The notes beneath the pieces were generated by a model that worked only from the letters and a program-made list of their open reading frames with translations, did no database searches and was not told the DNA's origin. From contig NZ_CAEUHO010000001.1 in the NCBI RefSeq assembly GCF_903181435.1, forward strand, positions 1,798,001-1,862,000: 64,000 nucleotides of DNA, given 5' to 3'. The translations under genes were made by a program, and so were the position numbers. Of the stretch, positions 26,456 to 34,242 are shown piece after piece. The stretch is from Bacteroides acidifaciens (GTDB lineage Bacteria; Bacteroidota; Bacteroidia; Bacteroidales; Bacteroidaceae). The stretch's first letter is position 1. Every line of letters begins with the position of its first letter.

Positions 26456-26962
26456 TTATTTCTTAAATTTACACCCCAACCATCCCGCAAGAATCAAGCC
26501 AATGACATAGCAATAAACTTTATCTTTATGCAAATCCCACCAAGATAACTCGGCTACCTTCTCTCTTTGATTTAGTAAAGCATTCACCTTGTTACTTATA
26601 GTATCAAGTCGATTCGAAAACTGCTGCAAAGTAATGGATAATGTTTCATCAATTTCAGTCCGTTCTTGCTCCTGTTTGGAAGCGGTAGTAGTACTTTCTT
26701 TGACTGGATACTGTTTTCCGGCTGAATCCGGAAGCGACAAGTAAACTGTTTTATTCTCAATTTTCAGATTACTCAACTTGTCAGTAGTAACTTTCGTTTG
26801 CTTATTCACATCCAGCTGTAATGATTCAATTAAGTTTCGCAAATACAAAAAATCCCCTGAATAGTCAATCTGCTTTTGTGACTCAATGTTATGAGAAGTT
26901 TTGCAGGAAGTAAACCATATTCCTGACATCAAGAACATGGTTATATAGATTAGCATTTTCAT
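26456..26962 (-). CDS. Candidate unimolecular spanin (u-spanin)
   Basis: This 168-aa protein has an N-terminal lipoprotein signal with lipobox WFTSC (Cys20), a long helical, coiled-coil-prone middle (LQLDVNKQTKVTTDKLSNLKIE, LQQFSNRLDTISNKVNALLNQ) and a C-terminal membrane segment (about residues 149-164, VYCYVIGLILAGWLGC) with a basic tail. An outer-membrane lipid anchor plus an inner-membrane C-terminal anchor is the layout of u-spanins such as T1 gp11, which fuse the membranes in the last lysis step. It overlaps the amidase gene by 4 bp. The function is inferred from topology and context only. Confidence 0.6.
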   Translation of the reverse strand: MKMLIYITMFLMSGIWFTSCKTSHNIESQKQIDYSGDFLYLRNLIESLQLDVNKQTKVTTDKLSNLKIENKTVYLSLPDSAGKQYPVKESTTTASKQEQERTEIDETLSITLQQFSNRLDTISNKVNALLNQREKVAELSWWDLHKDKVYCYVIGLILAGWLGCKFKK

Positions 26963-27537
26963 ACTTTCAGATATTTACAAATACCTTTCACATGAAGAGA
27001 GACAATAGTCCGTTTACCTTCTTCTGACAACAGGAAATCCACATCTTCTCTGTTATCCTGAAATAGATTCTCCGTCAGAACAGCCGGACACTTCGTATGC
27101 TTCAAGATATAAAAACTACTCTCCTTATCTGGATCACCGTCTGCCATATCCTTCCGTATCTTCATTCCAGGCAAGCATTCCTCAGCAGCCCCATACAGAT
27201 AGTCAGCTAACTTATCGGCTTTTGTCTGCCCCACGCTAGTCCATGCTTCCCAACCACGTGCCTGCATCCAATTTGAGCCATTACCAGCTGCATTACAATG
27301 GATAGAAATAAGAATTGCTTCGGAAGCCTTATACTCGCTCACTCTCCGACAACGTTCTGCCAATGGTACATCCGCCTCTTCTTTCACAATACATTCAGTA
27401 TCTACTCCCAGTTTACGCAATTCAAATACTACACGCCCAGCTATTTCACGGGTATAGGCGTATTCTTTTAACCTACCATCCGGAGAACACTTACCCGGAG
27501 TATTACTACCGTGACCGTTATCAATCAATACTTTCAT
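26959..27537 (-). CDS. N-acetylmuramoyl-L-alanine amidase, endolysin
   Basis: Cleaves the amide bond between MurNAc and the stem peptide (Amidase_3 family, Zn-dependent). The Zn ligands and catalytic residues are seen: H9 in DNGHG, a Glu in GRLKEYAYTREIA, His in SIHCNAA and the catalytic Glu in VLTENLFQDN. There is no signal peptide, so it is likely released by the holin. At 192 aa it is a single-domain enzyme. It is placed in the lysis cassette holin / accessory / amidase / spanin. Confidence 0.9.
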   Translation of the reverse strand: MKVLIDNGHGSNTPGKCSPDGRLKEYAYTREIAGRVVFELRKLGVDTECIVKEEADVPLAERCRRVSEYKASEAILISIHCNAAGNGSNWMQARGWEAWTSVGQTKADKLADYLYGAAEECLPGMKIRKDMADGDPDKESSFYILKHTKCPAVLTENLFQDNREDVDFLLSEEGKRTIVSLHVKGICKYLKV

Positions 27538-27919
27538 TTTTTTCCTCCTTTTTATTAATTAGTGCAATTCTACGTGGTGGAATACGGCGACCGCATTCAC
27601 TATCAGGCCGGTCACAGCGATTATGTTCAGCATCTTTCAACTGCAATTCCAGTTCATGACATTTATGTATCCAAGACAATTTATCATTTTGTTCATTACG
27701 TAATTCAACATAGATAGTATCTATCTTCATATCACGTTGTGCAATACGATCCTCTAACCAATCCACCTGCTTACGCTCATTCTCATCTTCCATAGAATCA
27801 GCAGAAGCATCTTCCTTACGCGCATTTGTTTTGCGATTCACGTAAAAATTAACGATCCATTTAATCGCTTCAAACCCGCCCAATGCTCCTAGTACAGCTA
27901 ACCATTCATTTAAGCCCAT
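27521..27919 (-). CDS. Membrane-anchored coiled-coil protein of the lysis cassette
   Basis: This 132-aa protein starts at MGLNEWLAVLGALGGFEAIKWIVNFYV, an N-terminal membrane segment, then a charged helical region with coiled-coil character (ENERKQVDWLEDRIAQRDMKIDTIYVELRNEQND) and two Cys in CDRPDSECGRR. The frame is open further upstream (to 28006), but that part looks non-coding and overlaps the holin gene. The end overlaps the amidase by 17 bp. It could be a holin-like or spanin-accessory protein; no family recognised. Confidence 0.6.
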   Translation of the reverse strand: MGLNEWLAVLGALGGFEAIKWIVNFYVNRKTNARKEDASADSMEDENERKQVDWLEDRIAQRDMKIDTIYVELRNEQNDKLSWIHKCHELELQLKDAEHNRCDRPDSECGRRIPPRRIALINKKEEKNESID

Positions 27920-27930
27920 TATTTTCTCAA

Positions 27931-28224
27931 TCAATAGAAATGAACAAGAACAACCAGTATAGCAATTATACCAGGAAACAAGACAGTTGCTAACGCATCC
28001 AGCCAATCAAAGACAAATCCACATTTCTTTTGAATGTACTCAACCACTATTGCAGCAATAGCAGTTGTCGCTAAAGAAACAATAGCAGATTTACAGAAAT
28101 CAATGCCTAATAGAAGGAAACAGAAGGCAAGCATTACAACATAGACGAACATACCGGCTTTAACGTGTGCCGGCCGGTTAGATTGCAAAATCCAATCATA
28201 CAATACTTTTATACCCATACTCAT
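27931..28224 (-). CDS. Putative phage holin
   Basis: This 97-aa protein has about three hydrophobic helices (KAGMFVYVVMLAFCFLLLGIDF, SAIVSLATTAIAAIVVEYI, ALATVLFPGIIAILVVLVHFY). Size, topology and position just before the amidase fit a holin that opens the inner membrane at lysis. Met3 is an alternative start. Confidence 0.65.
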   Translation of the reverse strand: MSMGIKVLYDWILQSNRPAHVKAGMFVYVVMLAFCFLLLGIDFCKSAIVSLATTAIAAIVVEYIQKKCGFVFDWLDALATVLFPGIIAILVVLVHFY

Positions 28225-28422
28225 AGCGTTTAATTATTTAATAAAATATTCTGTATGAGACAAATGTATCGAGTATAATAACCAGTTTTACAAAAACAGA
28301 AAATCTTGAAAATCAATTCTATGATAAACCACTATAAAACAAGTTATTATAATTTTCGCTTTTTCTTAAATAAAAAAGAGATGCTAGAACAGCACCCCTA
28401 AAATAACCAACAGATTGAACTA

Positions 28423-28701
28423 TTAATCCGTAAACATATACATAGAAAGGTCAACCTTTTCTATTTCATCAGAAATTGTATCTCCATACATGGTCAAAGA
28501 AACCCGATAACGGTCAATACTTCTTTGAATCTGTTGTATTGTTGGTTTATCGGGATATTCCGAACTGGCAAAAGTTACCAGTTCTTCACCATTATCATCT
28601 TTTCCGACCACTCTGAAATGATGGCGGACAATCCAGGTTCCATCCGGTTGCTGCTCGATAGGCTTAGCACATATCCGGGGTAAGATATTTTTTTGCTCCA
28701 T
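28423..28701 (-). CDS. Hypothetical protein downstream of the DGR reverse transcriptase
   Basis: A 92-aa protein with no recognised domain. It overlaps the 3' end of the RT gene by 38 bp in another frame, so it is probably translated from the same mRNA. It contains DGTWIVRHHFRVVGKDDNGEELVTFASSEYPDKPTIQQIQRSIDRYR. It may be an accessory DGR protein or an unrelated late gene. Confidence 0.55.
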   Translation of the reverse strand: MEQKNILPRICAKPIEQQPDGTWIVRHHFRVVGKDDNGEELVTFASSEYPDKPTIQQIQRSIDRYRVSLTMYGDTISDEIEKVDLSMYMFTD

Positions 28702-30106
28702 GTTTTTTGATATGTTTAATTAGTTGTTTTCTTTCATTGTATTTATTCTTCAACACAAATTTCTCAAAGGGGCCGTCGATGTAGACATATTCCCACCATT
28801 CCGCCACAAGCATTGTTGCCAATTTCCTTCGTATATTGTACGTTGCAAAGTGGCGCATCAGGCCGTAATAAGAGTTCATTGTACTTATAAACTTTTCAGC
28901 GTATGCTTCCGCAAGCCCTGTTTCTGCTATCTTATTAAATTTCCTCACAGCGTCATAAGCATTGCCGACAACCCTCTTGCTGATATAAATCCTGCCCGGC
29001 AGGATGAACGCACCAACAAACAGGACTCCTTTTTTATAGTGTTGAAAATAGACTTTCTTCGGATGCAGTTGTAGAAGGAGTTGCTCCTTCAGGAAACCGT
29101 TCATTAGAGAAACCTTGGGCAAAATATCCTCAGGCGACTTCACCACGATGCAGAAATCATCAACAAAACGAACGTAATGCTTGAATCCCAATATCTCCAT
29201 TACATAGTAATCGAAAACTGATGCCAGGAAATTGGCTATAAGCTGAGAAAGGAGATTGCCCGGCGGAGTACCGTTGCCCTTATCATTATAAAAAAGACTT
29301 TTGCTACAGGGGAACTTGTCCCACATGGATAATGGCGACCGTCGGTGACACTTATCTTGCGGGCAATGGAAGATTGTGACGACAAGGAGATAGAGCAGAC
29401 AGTCGATATCATCATCCTTATAGTTGTCTCTCAAGAAAATATCCATCATCTCCCAAACCAAAGACTTGGAAATCGACATGAAAAAATTCAGAAAGTCGGC
29501 TTTAAGAACATAAGCGTCGATAGTATAATTCTTACTCACTTCGACAATCATGCTATTCAGGTAGTGTACGGCAGACAGACACCCCTCACCTTTACGGCAG
29601 TTCTTAGAGACATTGCCTTGTGCTTTGAACCGTAGTTCCAACAGAGGTTCAATACGGATGGCAATCCAATGATGCACTATTCGGTCGATGAATGCAGCAG
29701 CAAAGATTTCCCGGTAAACCGGGCGGGTACGGACAAAGGCTTTCGAGAAGTCCGGTACATATTCACCATGAACGATTGCGTTCCATAGCCGCACCAGCGT
29801 GTATTGGTAATCGTCATAGAATTTAATACAGTCATGGCTTGTACGCTTCTGCCGGACGCATTCGTACATGGCTTCAAAAATACTGCTAAGGGTGATGTCA
29901 TAGACTATATTATCTGTTGCGGAAACGGGGCGAACACGATAGGCGCTCAGGCGGCCGTTGGTGTTGACGTTGCCGTTGTTGAAGTTCACCCCCCAAGCGC
30001 TGGAAGCCCTTGTATCCACTTTTTCAGTGTTTTGATGCTGACTCTTTCCCAACTCATCGTTGGAAGGATACCCAATAAATAATTCTAGTTGCTCACCCAT
30101 AACCAC
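28664..30106 (-). CDS. Diversity-generating retroelement reverse transcriptase (ORF includes the TR)
   Basis: Copies the TR RNA into mutated cDNA that replaces VR in the target gene. RT motifs seen: LKADFLNFFMSI (first Asp), TPPGNLLSQLIANFLAS (the DGR-type GxxxSQ motif in place of QGxxxSP) and HYVRFVDDFCIVV (catalytic FVDD). The order and spacing match the Bordetella phage BPP-1 RT. The frame begins at 30106 with 33 residues, then the TR (residues about 34-63) in frame, then the RT fold from NIVYDITLSSIFEAM. The first Met after TR is residue 80 (29869), which would cut into the N-terminal helix, so translation through TR is plausible. The start is therefore uncertain. Confidence 0.9.
   Translation of the reverse strand: MVMGEQLELFIGYPSNDELGKSQHQNTEKVDTRASSAWGVNFNNGNVNTNGRLSAYRVRPVSATDNIVYDITLSSIFEAMYECVRQKRTSHDCIKFYDDYQYTLVRLWNAIVHGEYVPDFSKAFVRTRPVYREIFAAAFIDRIVHHWIAIRIEPLLELRFKAQGNVSKNCRKGEGCLSAVHYLNSMIVEVSKNYTIDAYVLKADFLNFFMSISKSLVWEMMDIFLRDNYKDDDIDCLLYLLVVTIFHCPQDKCHRRSPLSMWDKFPCSKSLFYNDKGNGTPPGNLLSQLIANFLASVFDYYVMEILGFKHYVRFVDDFCIVVKSPEDILPKVSLMNGFLKEQLLLQLHPKKVYFQHYKKGVLFVGAFILPGRIYISKRVVGNAYDAVRKFNKIAETGLAEAYAEKFISTMNSYYGLMRHFATYNIRRKLATMLVAEWWEYVYIDGPFEKFVLKNKYNERKQLIKHIKKHGAKKYLTPDMC
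29917..30007 (-). repeat. DGR template repeat (TR), 91 bp
   Basis: Pairs with VR at 30726-30816 (constant offset 809). Of 91 positions, seven differ, and all seven are A in the minus-strand TR. Five AAC codons in TR carry them. TR lies inside the RT open frame, in the same codon phase as VR in the target gene. Confidence 0.93.
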
Positions 30107-30114
30107 CGTGACAG

Positions 30115-30552
30115 TTATGGCTCCGGCTTTGCGAAATACTCAAGTTGGTACTGGTATTCCCGCAGGGCACGTTCGTCCTTGCCTGTTGACCTTTCCCAAT
30201 CAGAGAGTGTTTTTTTATACCAGCCCGTGGCTTGTTTGCCGACACTCGCCAACAGAAGAGTGATGTCGGCCGCCATCTTGACGCTGATAAACTTTCGTTC
30301 TTGACATATCCTTAGCAGTACTCCTAAATTATCCAGCTCGCAACGAAGTCTCATCAGGTTATCAGCCCGGCGCGGCGGGTACATATCCGAATTGGCGTAA
30401 CGGATATATTTCATGCAGTTCAGGGCGCAGGAAATGATATCGGAAGCAAATTCGTAACGGAATTCCTTCGGAAAATGGACACGCGCATCAATTATCTTAT
30501 TCAGTAACCGATACATTGCATCTGATATTTTGAGGTCTTCGGAGAGAGCCAT
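30115..30552 (-). CDS. avd: DGR accessory variability determinant (Avd), four-helix bundle
   Basis: Avd binds the RT and the TR RNA and is required for mutagenic retrohoming in BPP-1. This 145-aa protein is all helical with the family look (ISDAMYRLLNKIIDARVHFPKEFRYEFASDIISCALNCMKYIRYAN, then RADNLMRLRCELDNLGVLLRICQERKFISVKMAADITLLLASVGKQATGWYK). It stops 8 bp before the RT frame begins. The order target-avd-TR-RT is the same as in BPP-1. Confidence 0.85.
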   Translation of the reverse strand: MALSEDLKISDAMYRLLNKIIDARVHFPKEFRYEFASDIISCALNCMKYIRYANSDMYPPRRADNLMRLRCELDNLGVLLRICQERKFISVKMAADITLLLASVGKQATGWYKKTLSDWERSTGKDERALREYQYQLEYFAKPEP

Positions 30553-30591
30553 GTTAATTTTTTATATATTTTAATGTGTGTTACGAGGACA

Positions 30592-30622
30592 CAAAGTTAA
30601 CAGATGATAAACAATTAACAAT
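30592..30622 (-). promoter_or_regulatory. Promoter of avd-TR-RT
   Basis: On the minus strand, ATTG (30619-30622), a 19-bp spacer, then TAACTTTG (30592-30599) fit the Bacteroides consensus, 40 bp before the avd start. It follows directly on the target-gene hairpin, so the retroelement has its own transcription unit. Confidence 0.55.
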
Positions 30623-30647
30623 ATTTTAGGGCGTTTTTTTACAATAA

Positions 30648-30669
30648 AAAAGCCCCTACCGGGGCTTTT
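30648..30669 (-). terminator. Hairpin 3' of VR: terminator and possible DGR cruciform element
   Basis: A 9-bp perfect stem, AAAAGCCCC (30648-30656) with GGGGCTTTT (30661-30669), has a minus-strand loop GGTA. On the minus strand it is followed by a T-run, so it can terminate the target transcript. A GC-rich stem with a GRNA tetraloop just past VR is also the description of the DNA hairpins that stimulate homing in BPP-1. Confidence 0.7.
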
Positions 30670-30705
30670 GCTTCGCTAAACAGCTAAGGATTAAAGAGAT
30701 AAAGT

Positions 30706-31515
30706 CTAAAGAGACAAAGAGGTTATTGCGGAAACGGGGCGAACACGATAGGCGCTCAGGCGGCCGTAGGTGTTGACGCCGCCGCTGCCGAAGTACACCC
30801 CCCAAGCGCTGGAAGCGTCGTATTCGATATTAGACCAATACCAGTCAGTTGTAAGGATATTTTGAGAGCCAAACATAGAAGATATGAGCTCATTGATTTC
30901 GGTTTTATACTTGGCCATAAGCATAAGTTCACCCAGTGCGGCCAGGTTCCACACGGTTGTATCTTCAATTCCGTCAGATTCAAGCGTACAACCACGGTAT
31001 GCGCGGGCGGCTTCAGCAGCTGGCGCACCGACAATTCCTTGCGAATCTTTAACACCTGCAAGGGTTTCTATGATAATATCGGTATTTTCCTTGCTATCAA
31101 AGGTATCATAGAGTCCTTGGTTACCACTGCCGTAGTTTTTCAGACCACGTATGTCTATACCGTAGCCGCCCCATTTGAAGGTTTTCGCACCATCGGCGGC
31201 GACACAGTCGCTTTTGGCAATGATAAACTGGCGGCATTCGGCACGCATACGGATACCGATACGGATATACTTGGAGCGGTTATTCGCGCTCATGGAGTTC
31301 CATTCGGCTGCCGTGAAGAAGACTTGTTCACCATCCTCGATGCGGAGAGTGGCCAAGGACAAATCCAAAAGCGTGCCTGCCCATTTCATATACTTGGCGA
31401 TGTCGCTTGCGGGGGTATTTTCATTGACGGTTGTAAAACCTATTGACTTTAAAGCTTCTATCTGGTCTTGTTTATTCAAGCGCAAAAGCATTGCGTTAGC
31501 GATATTTTTATCCAT
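30706..31515 (-). CDS. DGR variable target protein
   Basis: This 269-aa protein has the VR as residues about 234-264 at its C-terminus, where C-type-lectin-fold DGR targets carry their ligand-binding surface. The end reads WYWSNIEYDASSAWGVYFGSGGVNTYGRLSAYRVRPVSA, typical of such folds (YWSS, AW, F.., RVRPV). Variable residues are Y, G, S, G, Y in place of five TR Asn codons. The N-terminal part is helical without a recognised domain, possibly attaching it to the tail. The start at ATG 31515 (MDKNIANAMLLRLNK) is preferred over 31566. Likely a receptor-binding or adhesion protein at the tail tip (inference). Confidence 0.85.
   Translation of the reverse strand: MDKNIANAMLLRLNKQDQIEALKSIGFTTVNENTPASDIAKYMKWAGTLLDLSLATLRIEDGEQVFFTAAEWNSMSANNRSKYIRIGIRMRAECRQFIIAKSDCVAADGAKTFKWGGYGIDIRGLKNYGSGNQGLYDTFDSKENTDIIIETLAGVKDSQGIVGAPAAEAARAYRGCTLESDGIEDTTVWNLAALGELMLMAKYKTEINELISSMFGSQNILTTDWYWSNIEYDASSAWGVYFGSGGVNTYGRLSAYRVRPVSAITSLSL
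30726..30816 (-). repeat. DGR variable repeat (VR), 91 bp
   Basis: Differs from TR only at template adenines (two A to T, five A to G on the coding strand). The 3' 45 bases, encoding GRLSAYRVRPVSA, are identical to TR, including a GC-rich stretch that can serve as the initiation-of-mutagenic-homing site. Confidence 0.93.
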
Positions 31516-31601
31516 TTTATTGTATAATATTAAGTTAATACTATTTAGAAGTAATAGATCTAACATGGAGAAGGACTGAATTTTTGTTTTGAACCGTAAA
31601 A

Positions 31602-31635
31602 TGGAAAATTTAAAGTCGATTGACCCACTATTATA
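31602..31635. repeat. IS21 terminal inverted repeat (istB side)
   Basis: A 34-bp perfect complement of 34209-34242. It contains TGACCCAC, which recurs inside the ends. Confidence 0.88.
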
Positions 31636-31730
31636 CTCTAAATTGACCCATCAAAAAAATATTAGATTTAAATAAAGAAAAATGCATTTTAACCCGGGTC
31701 ATTTTCAATTATAATAATCTACAATATATA

Positions 31731-32504
31731 CTATTTCTTTTTAGCATTAATCTTTCTTACAGAATCCCCGGTAAGTTCAATCTTGTGTGCTGTATGTACA
31801 ATTCTGTCCAGGATTGCGTCAGCTACTGTAGGATCACCAATTGCATCATACCAGCTTTCGACAGGAAGTTGTGATGTTATTATGATTGATTTTAATCCGT
31901 GTCTGTCTTCTATTATTTCCATAAGGATTGACCTTTCCCTGGCATCCAGTCCTATAAGAAACAGATCGTCAAGAATCAGCAGTTGACACTTTTCTATTTT
32001 TTTCATCTCAGATTCTATAGTGCCCTTGTTTTTGGCAATTTTAAGCTGTCCCATAAGCTTTGACGCATTTGAATACAAAGTCTTTATTCCATTCTTACAT
32101 GCCTCATATCCTATGGCTGAAGCTATATAGCTTTTACCTGTACCGGAGCTTCCCGTGATGAAAACATTCTGTCCGTCTCTTATAAAATCAAGAGATGCAA
32201 GTCTCTCAAGCTGGTTACGGTCAAGGTTACGTTTTATGGTATAGTCTATTTTTTCCATATATGCCTTATATCTGAAGTTTGCAGACTTTATCAGTCTCTC
32301 AATGCTTACATTGCGTCTGTAATCATATTCGCTTTCAAGAAGCCATTTAAGAAACTCATCGTTTGTCATACCATCAGAGGATGTGGTCCTGCAGTCATTT
32401 CTATATGTTTCAAGCATGCCGTAAAAACGTAACTTGGAGAGTAGTTCCATTATTCTGTCCATATTTTTTCCGACAGTTCTGCTTGTTTTATTATTACTTG
32501 TCAT
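31731..32504 (-). CDS. istB: IS21 helper ATPase IstB
   Basis: AAA+ ATPase that assembles on target DNA and stimulates the IstA transposase. Walker A is ITGSSGTGKSYIA, Walker B LLILDDLFLI. An N-terminal helical domain (MDRIMELLSKLRFYGMLETYR) fits the family. The frame is open up to 32609, but ATG 32504 (MTSNNKTSRT) overlaps the istA stop by 11 bp, the usual coupling. 257 aa, full length. Confidence 0.92.
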   Translation of the reverse strand: MTSNNKTSRTVGKNMDRIMELLSKLRFYGMLETYRNDCRTTSSDGMTNDEFLKWLLESEYDYRRNVSIERLIKSANFRYKAYMEKIDYTIKRNLDRNQLERLASLDFIRDGQNVFITGSSGTGKSYIASAIGYEACKNGIKTLYSNASKLMGQLKIAKNKGTIESEMKKIEKCQLLILDDLFLIGLDARERSILMEIIEDRHGLKSIIITSQLPVESWYDAIGDPTVADAILDRIVHTAHKIELTGDSVRKINAKKK

Positions 32505-34059
32505 TTTTATCCATGTTTTTAGAGTTAAAATAATCCTTGCCTCTGAGATTTCTGTGTTTGGGGGTAAGTTCGGGAGCCTGTCCCTCCATCTGTACATGAT
32601 ACTTCTCATCTTCCCTGTTTACCAGAATACTTTCAAGTTCGTTGTACCCGAACATACCGAATTCCATTGCCACCTGGCATGAAAGAACCACCCTGTCATG
32701 TCCGAAACGCTCCACAAGACTTAATATACCATCGGCTGAACGTACGGCCTGGACCGGATATTTCTTGGCAACGGCCACACGCTTTATGTACTCTTCCAAT
32801 ACCGGATCAATTTCACATGCCTTGCGGTATATATCATCCATTCTGATTCTGTATTCATGTAGCACTCCCGAAAGTTTGTGGGACGGTTTTTCTGAATAAG
32901 TGAAAGGTGTATCATCCCTGCGATGTGTCGTTATGTGTCTGAACTTATGATATATCTCCACTGTGTCCCCATCATACAGTAATTCTACAGTATCGCCGAT
33001 ATACTCTTTAGGAACACTGTAATAGTGATTGTTAAGCGATACATAACTGTTTCTCATGACAGTTGCCGTTTTCCGGCTTTTTGATATAAATTTTGTTGCC
33101 GGCAATGTATGCAGCCTGTCTTTCTCGACTTCGAGGAAACGTTCCCGACGGCTGTAGTTGCGATTGTACATCTTTCGGCTGTTCAACGCATCCGTATGCT
33201 TCATTATTTCTATGTTCAAGGCTTCAAGATCATTGAATTTCAATCCCGTCATCTTTGAATACACCTCCCTGTAGAGCAGTCTTACAGCATTCTCAACCAG
33301 AGCTTTGTCTTTAGGCTTTCGTACTCTTGCCGGGAAGACAACACATCCATAATGGTCTGCAAATGCAGCAAAGTCGTCATTGATTACAGGTTCAACACCT
33401 CCAGGCTTTGTTACGGCTGATTTCAGGTTGTCTGGAACTATGGCATTGGGGACACCTCCAAAATAATGGAAAGCATTTTCACATGCCTGGATAAGGTGTT
33501 CTTTCTTTTGTGATGGTACAGCCTCGTAATAAGTAATCTGGCTGCATGGAAGTATAGCGGCAAATACTTCTACGGGAACCTTATTGCCTGTTTTTTCGTA
33601 TGAGAGATAAAGTTTGTCGCCGGCAAAATCCACATACATCTGATCACCGGCTATATGATCTATGCGTCCAACAGGAATCTTTACTTCCCTTTCTCGTCTG
33701 ATATATAAACAAAAAGAACAGTAGCTGTAACCTTGTGGACGATTTTTAAGATATTCCTCATACAAAGACCTTCTTGTTGTCCCACGGACCTTAAGTCGTT
33801 TCATGTAATCAGGTATACGTTCTTGAAGATACTTATACTCTGCAGAGCCAGACGATTCTTTGTCAGTCTCCGTACCGAAAAGCTCATGCAGATGCTGCTC
33901 GTCCATTTTCAACAGACGCTCAAGTTCTATACCCATATCTTCGTATATACGGATATAACGTTTGACTGTATTACGTGAAACAAGGAGAGAAGAACTGATA
34001 CCGCGGATACTCATTCCTGACTGATAACACCGCAGTATGTGCTTGATTCTTATTTTCAT
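32494..34059 (-). CDS. istA: IS21 transposase IstA
   Basis: DDE transposase of 521 aa. The N-terminal helix-turn-helix (LRCYQSGMSIRGISSSLLVSRNTVKRYIR) binds the terminal repeats. The rve catalytic core has D in DQMYVDFAGDKL, D in NAIVPDNLKSAV and E in PKDKALVENAVRLLYREVY. No disruption is seen, so the element may be active. Confidence 0.93.
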   Translation of the reverse strand: MKIRIKHILRCYQSGMSIRGISSSLLVSRNTVKRYIRIYEDMGIELERLLKMDEQHLHELFGTETDKESSGSAEYKYLQERIPDYMKRLKVRGTTRRSLYEEYLKNRPQGYSYCSFCLYIRREREVKIPVGRIDHIAGDQMYVDFAGDKLYLSYEKTGNKVPVEVFAAILPCSQITYYEAVPSQKKEHLIQACENAFHYFGGVPNAIVPDNLKSAVTKPGGVEPVINDDFAAFADHYGCVVFPARVRKPKDKALVENAVRLLYREVYSKMTGLKFNDLEALNIEIMKHTDALNSRKMYNRNYSRRERFLEVEKDRLHTLPATKFISKSRKTATVMRNSYVSLNNHYYSVPKEYIGDTVELLYDGDTVEIYHKFRHITTHRRDDTPFTYSEKPSHKLSGVLHEYRIRMDDIYRKACEIDPVLEEYIKRVAVAKKYPVQAVRSADGILSLVERFGHDRVVLSCQVAMEFGMFGYNELESILVNREDEKYHVQMEGQAPELTPKHRNLRGKDYFNSKNMDKNDK

Positions 34060-34208
34060 TCTTTAAAATTTTATTCAGTTAATAATACCGGGTTAAAATG
34101 CTTTGTAAAGTACGAAAACAAGACTGAAATATGGTAATTATACAGGGGCAATTTTTATTATAATCACAGCGGATCAGTTTCGGTTATAAAGGTGGGTCAG
34201 AAGACTTT

Positions 34209-34242
34209 TATAATAGTGGGTCAATCGACTTTAAATTTTCCA
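34209..34242. repeat. IS21 terminal inverted repeat (istA side)
   Basis: Perfect complement of 31602-31635. Its outer half supplies the last codons and the stop of the truncated tail gene. Confidence 0.88.

Larger units (their letters stand above)
31602..34242 (-). mobile_element. IS21-family insertion sequence
   Basis: A 2641-bp element with istA and istB on the minus strand. Terminal inverted repeats of 34 bp are perfect (31602-31635 and 34209-34242) and begin TG and end CA. Extra internal copies of TTGACCCA lie near the ends (for example 31643-31650 and a GGGTCA at 34193-34199), as in other IS21 elements. No exact target duplication flanks it: TAAAA on the left, TAAGA on the right. It separates a truncated tail gene from the DGR target. 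Confidence 0.9.

Noticed and set aside
31621..34223. IS21 ends at the inner TGACCC/GGGTCA
   Set aside because: The perfect inverted repeat continues outwards to TGGAAAA / TTTTCCA, which also begins TG and ends CA. The inner choice gives no target duplication either.
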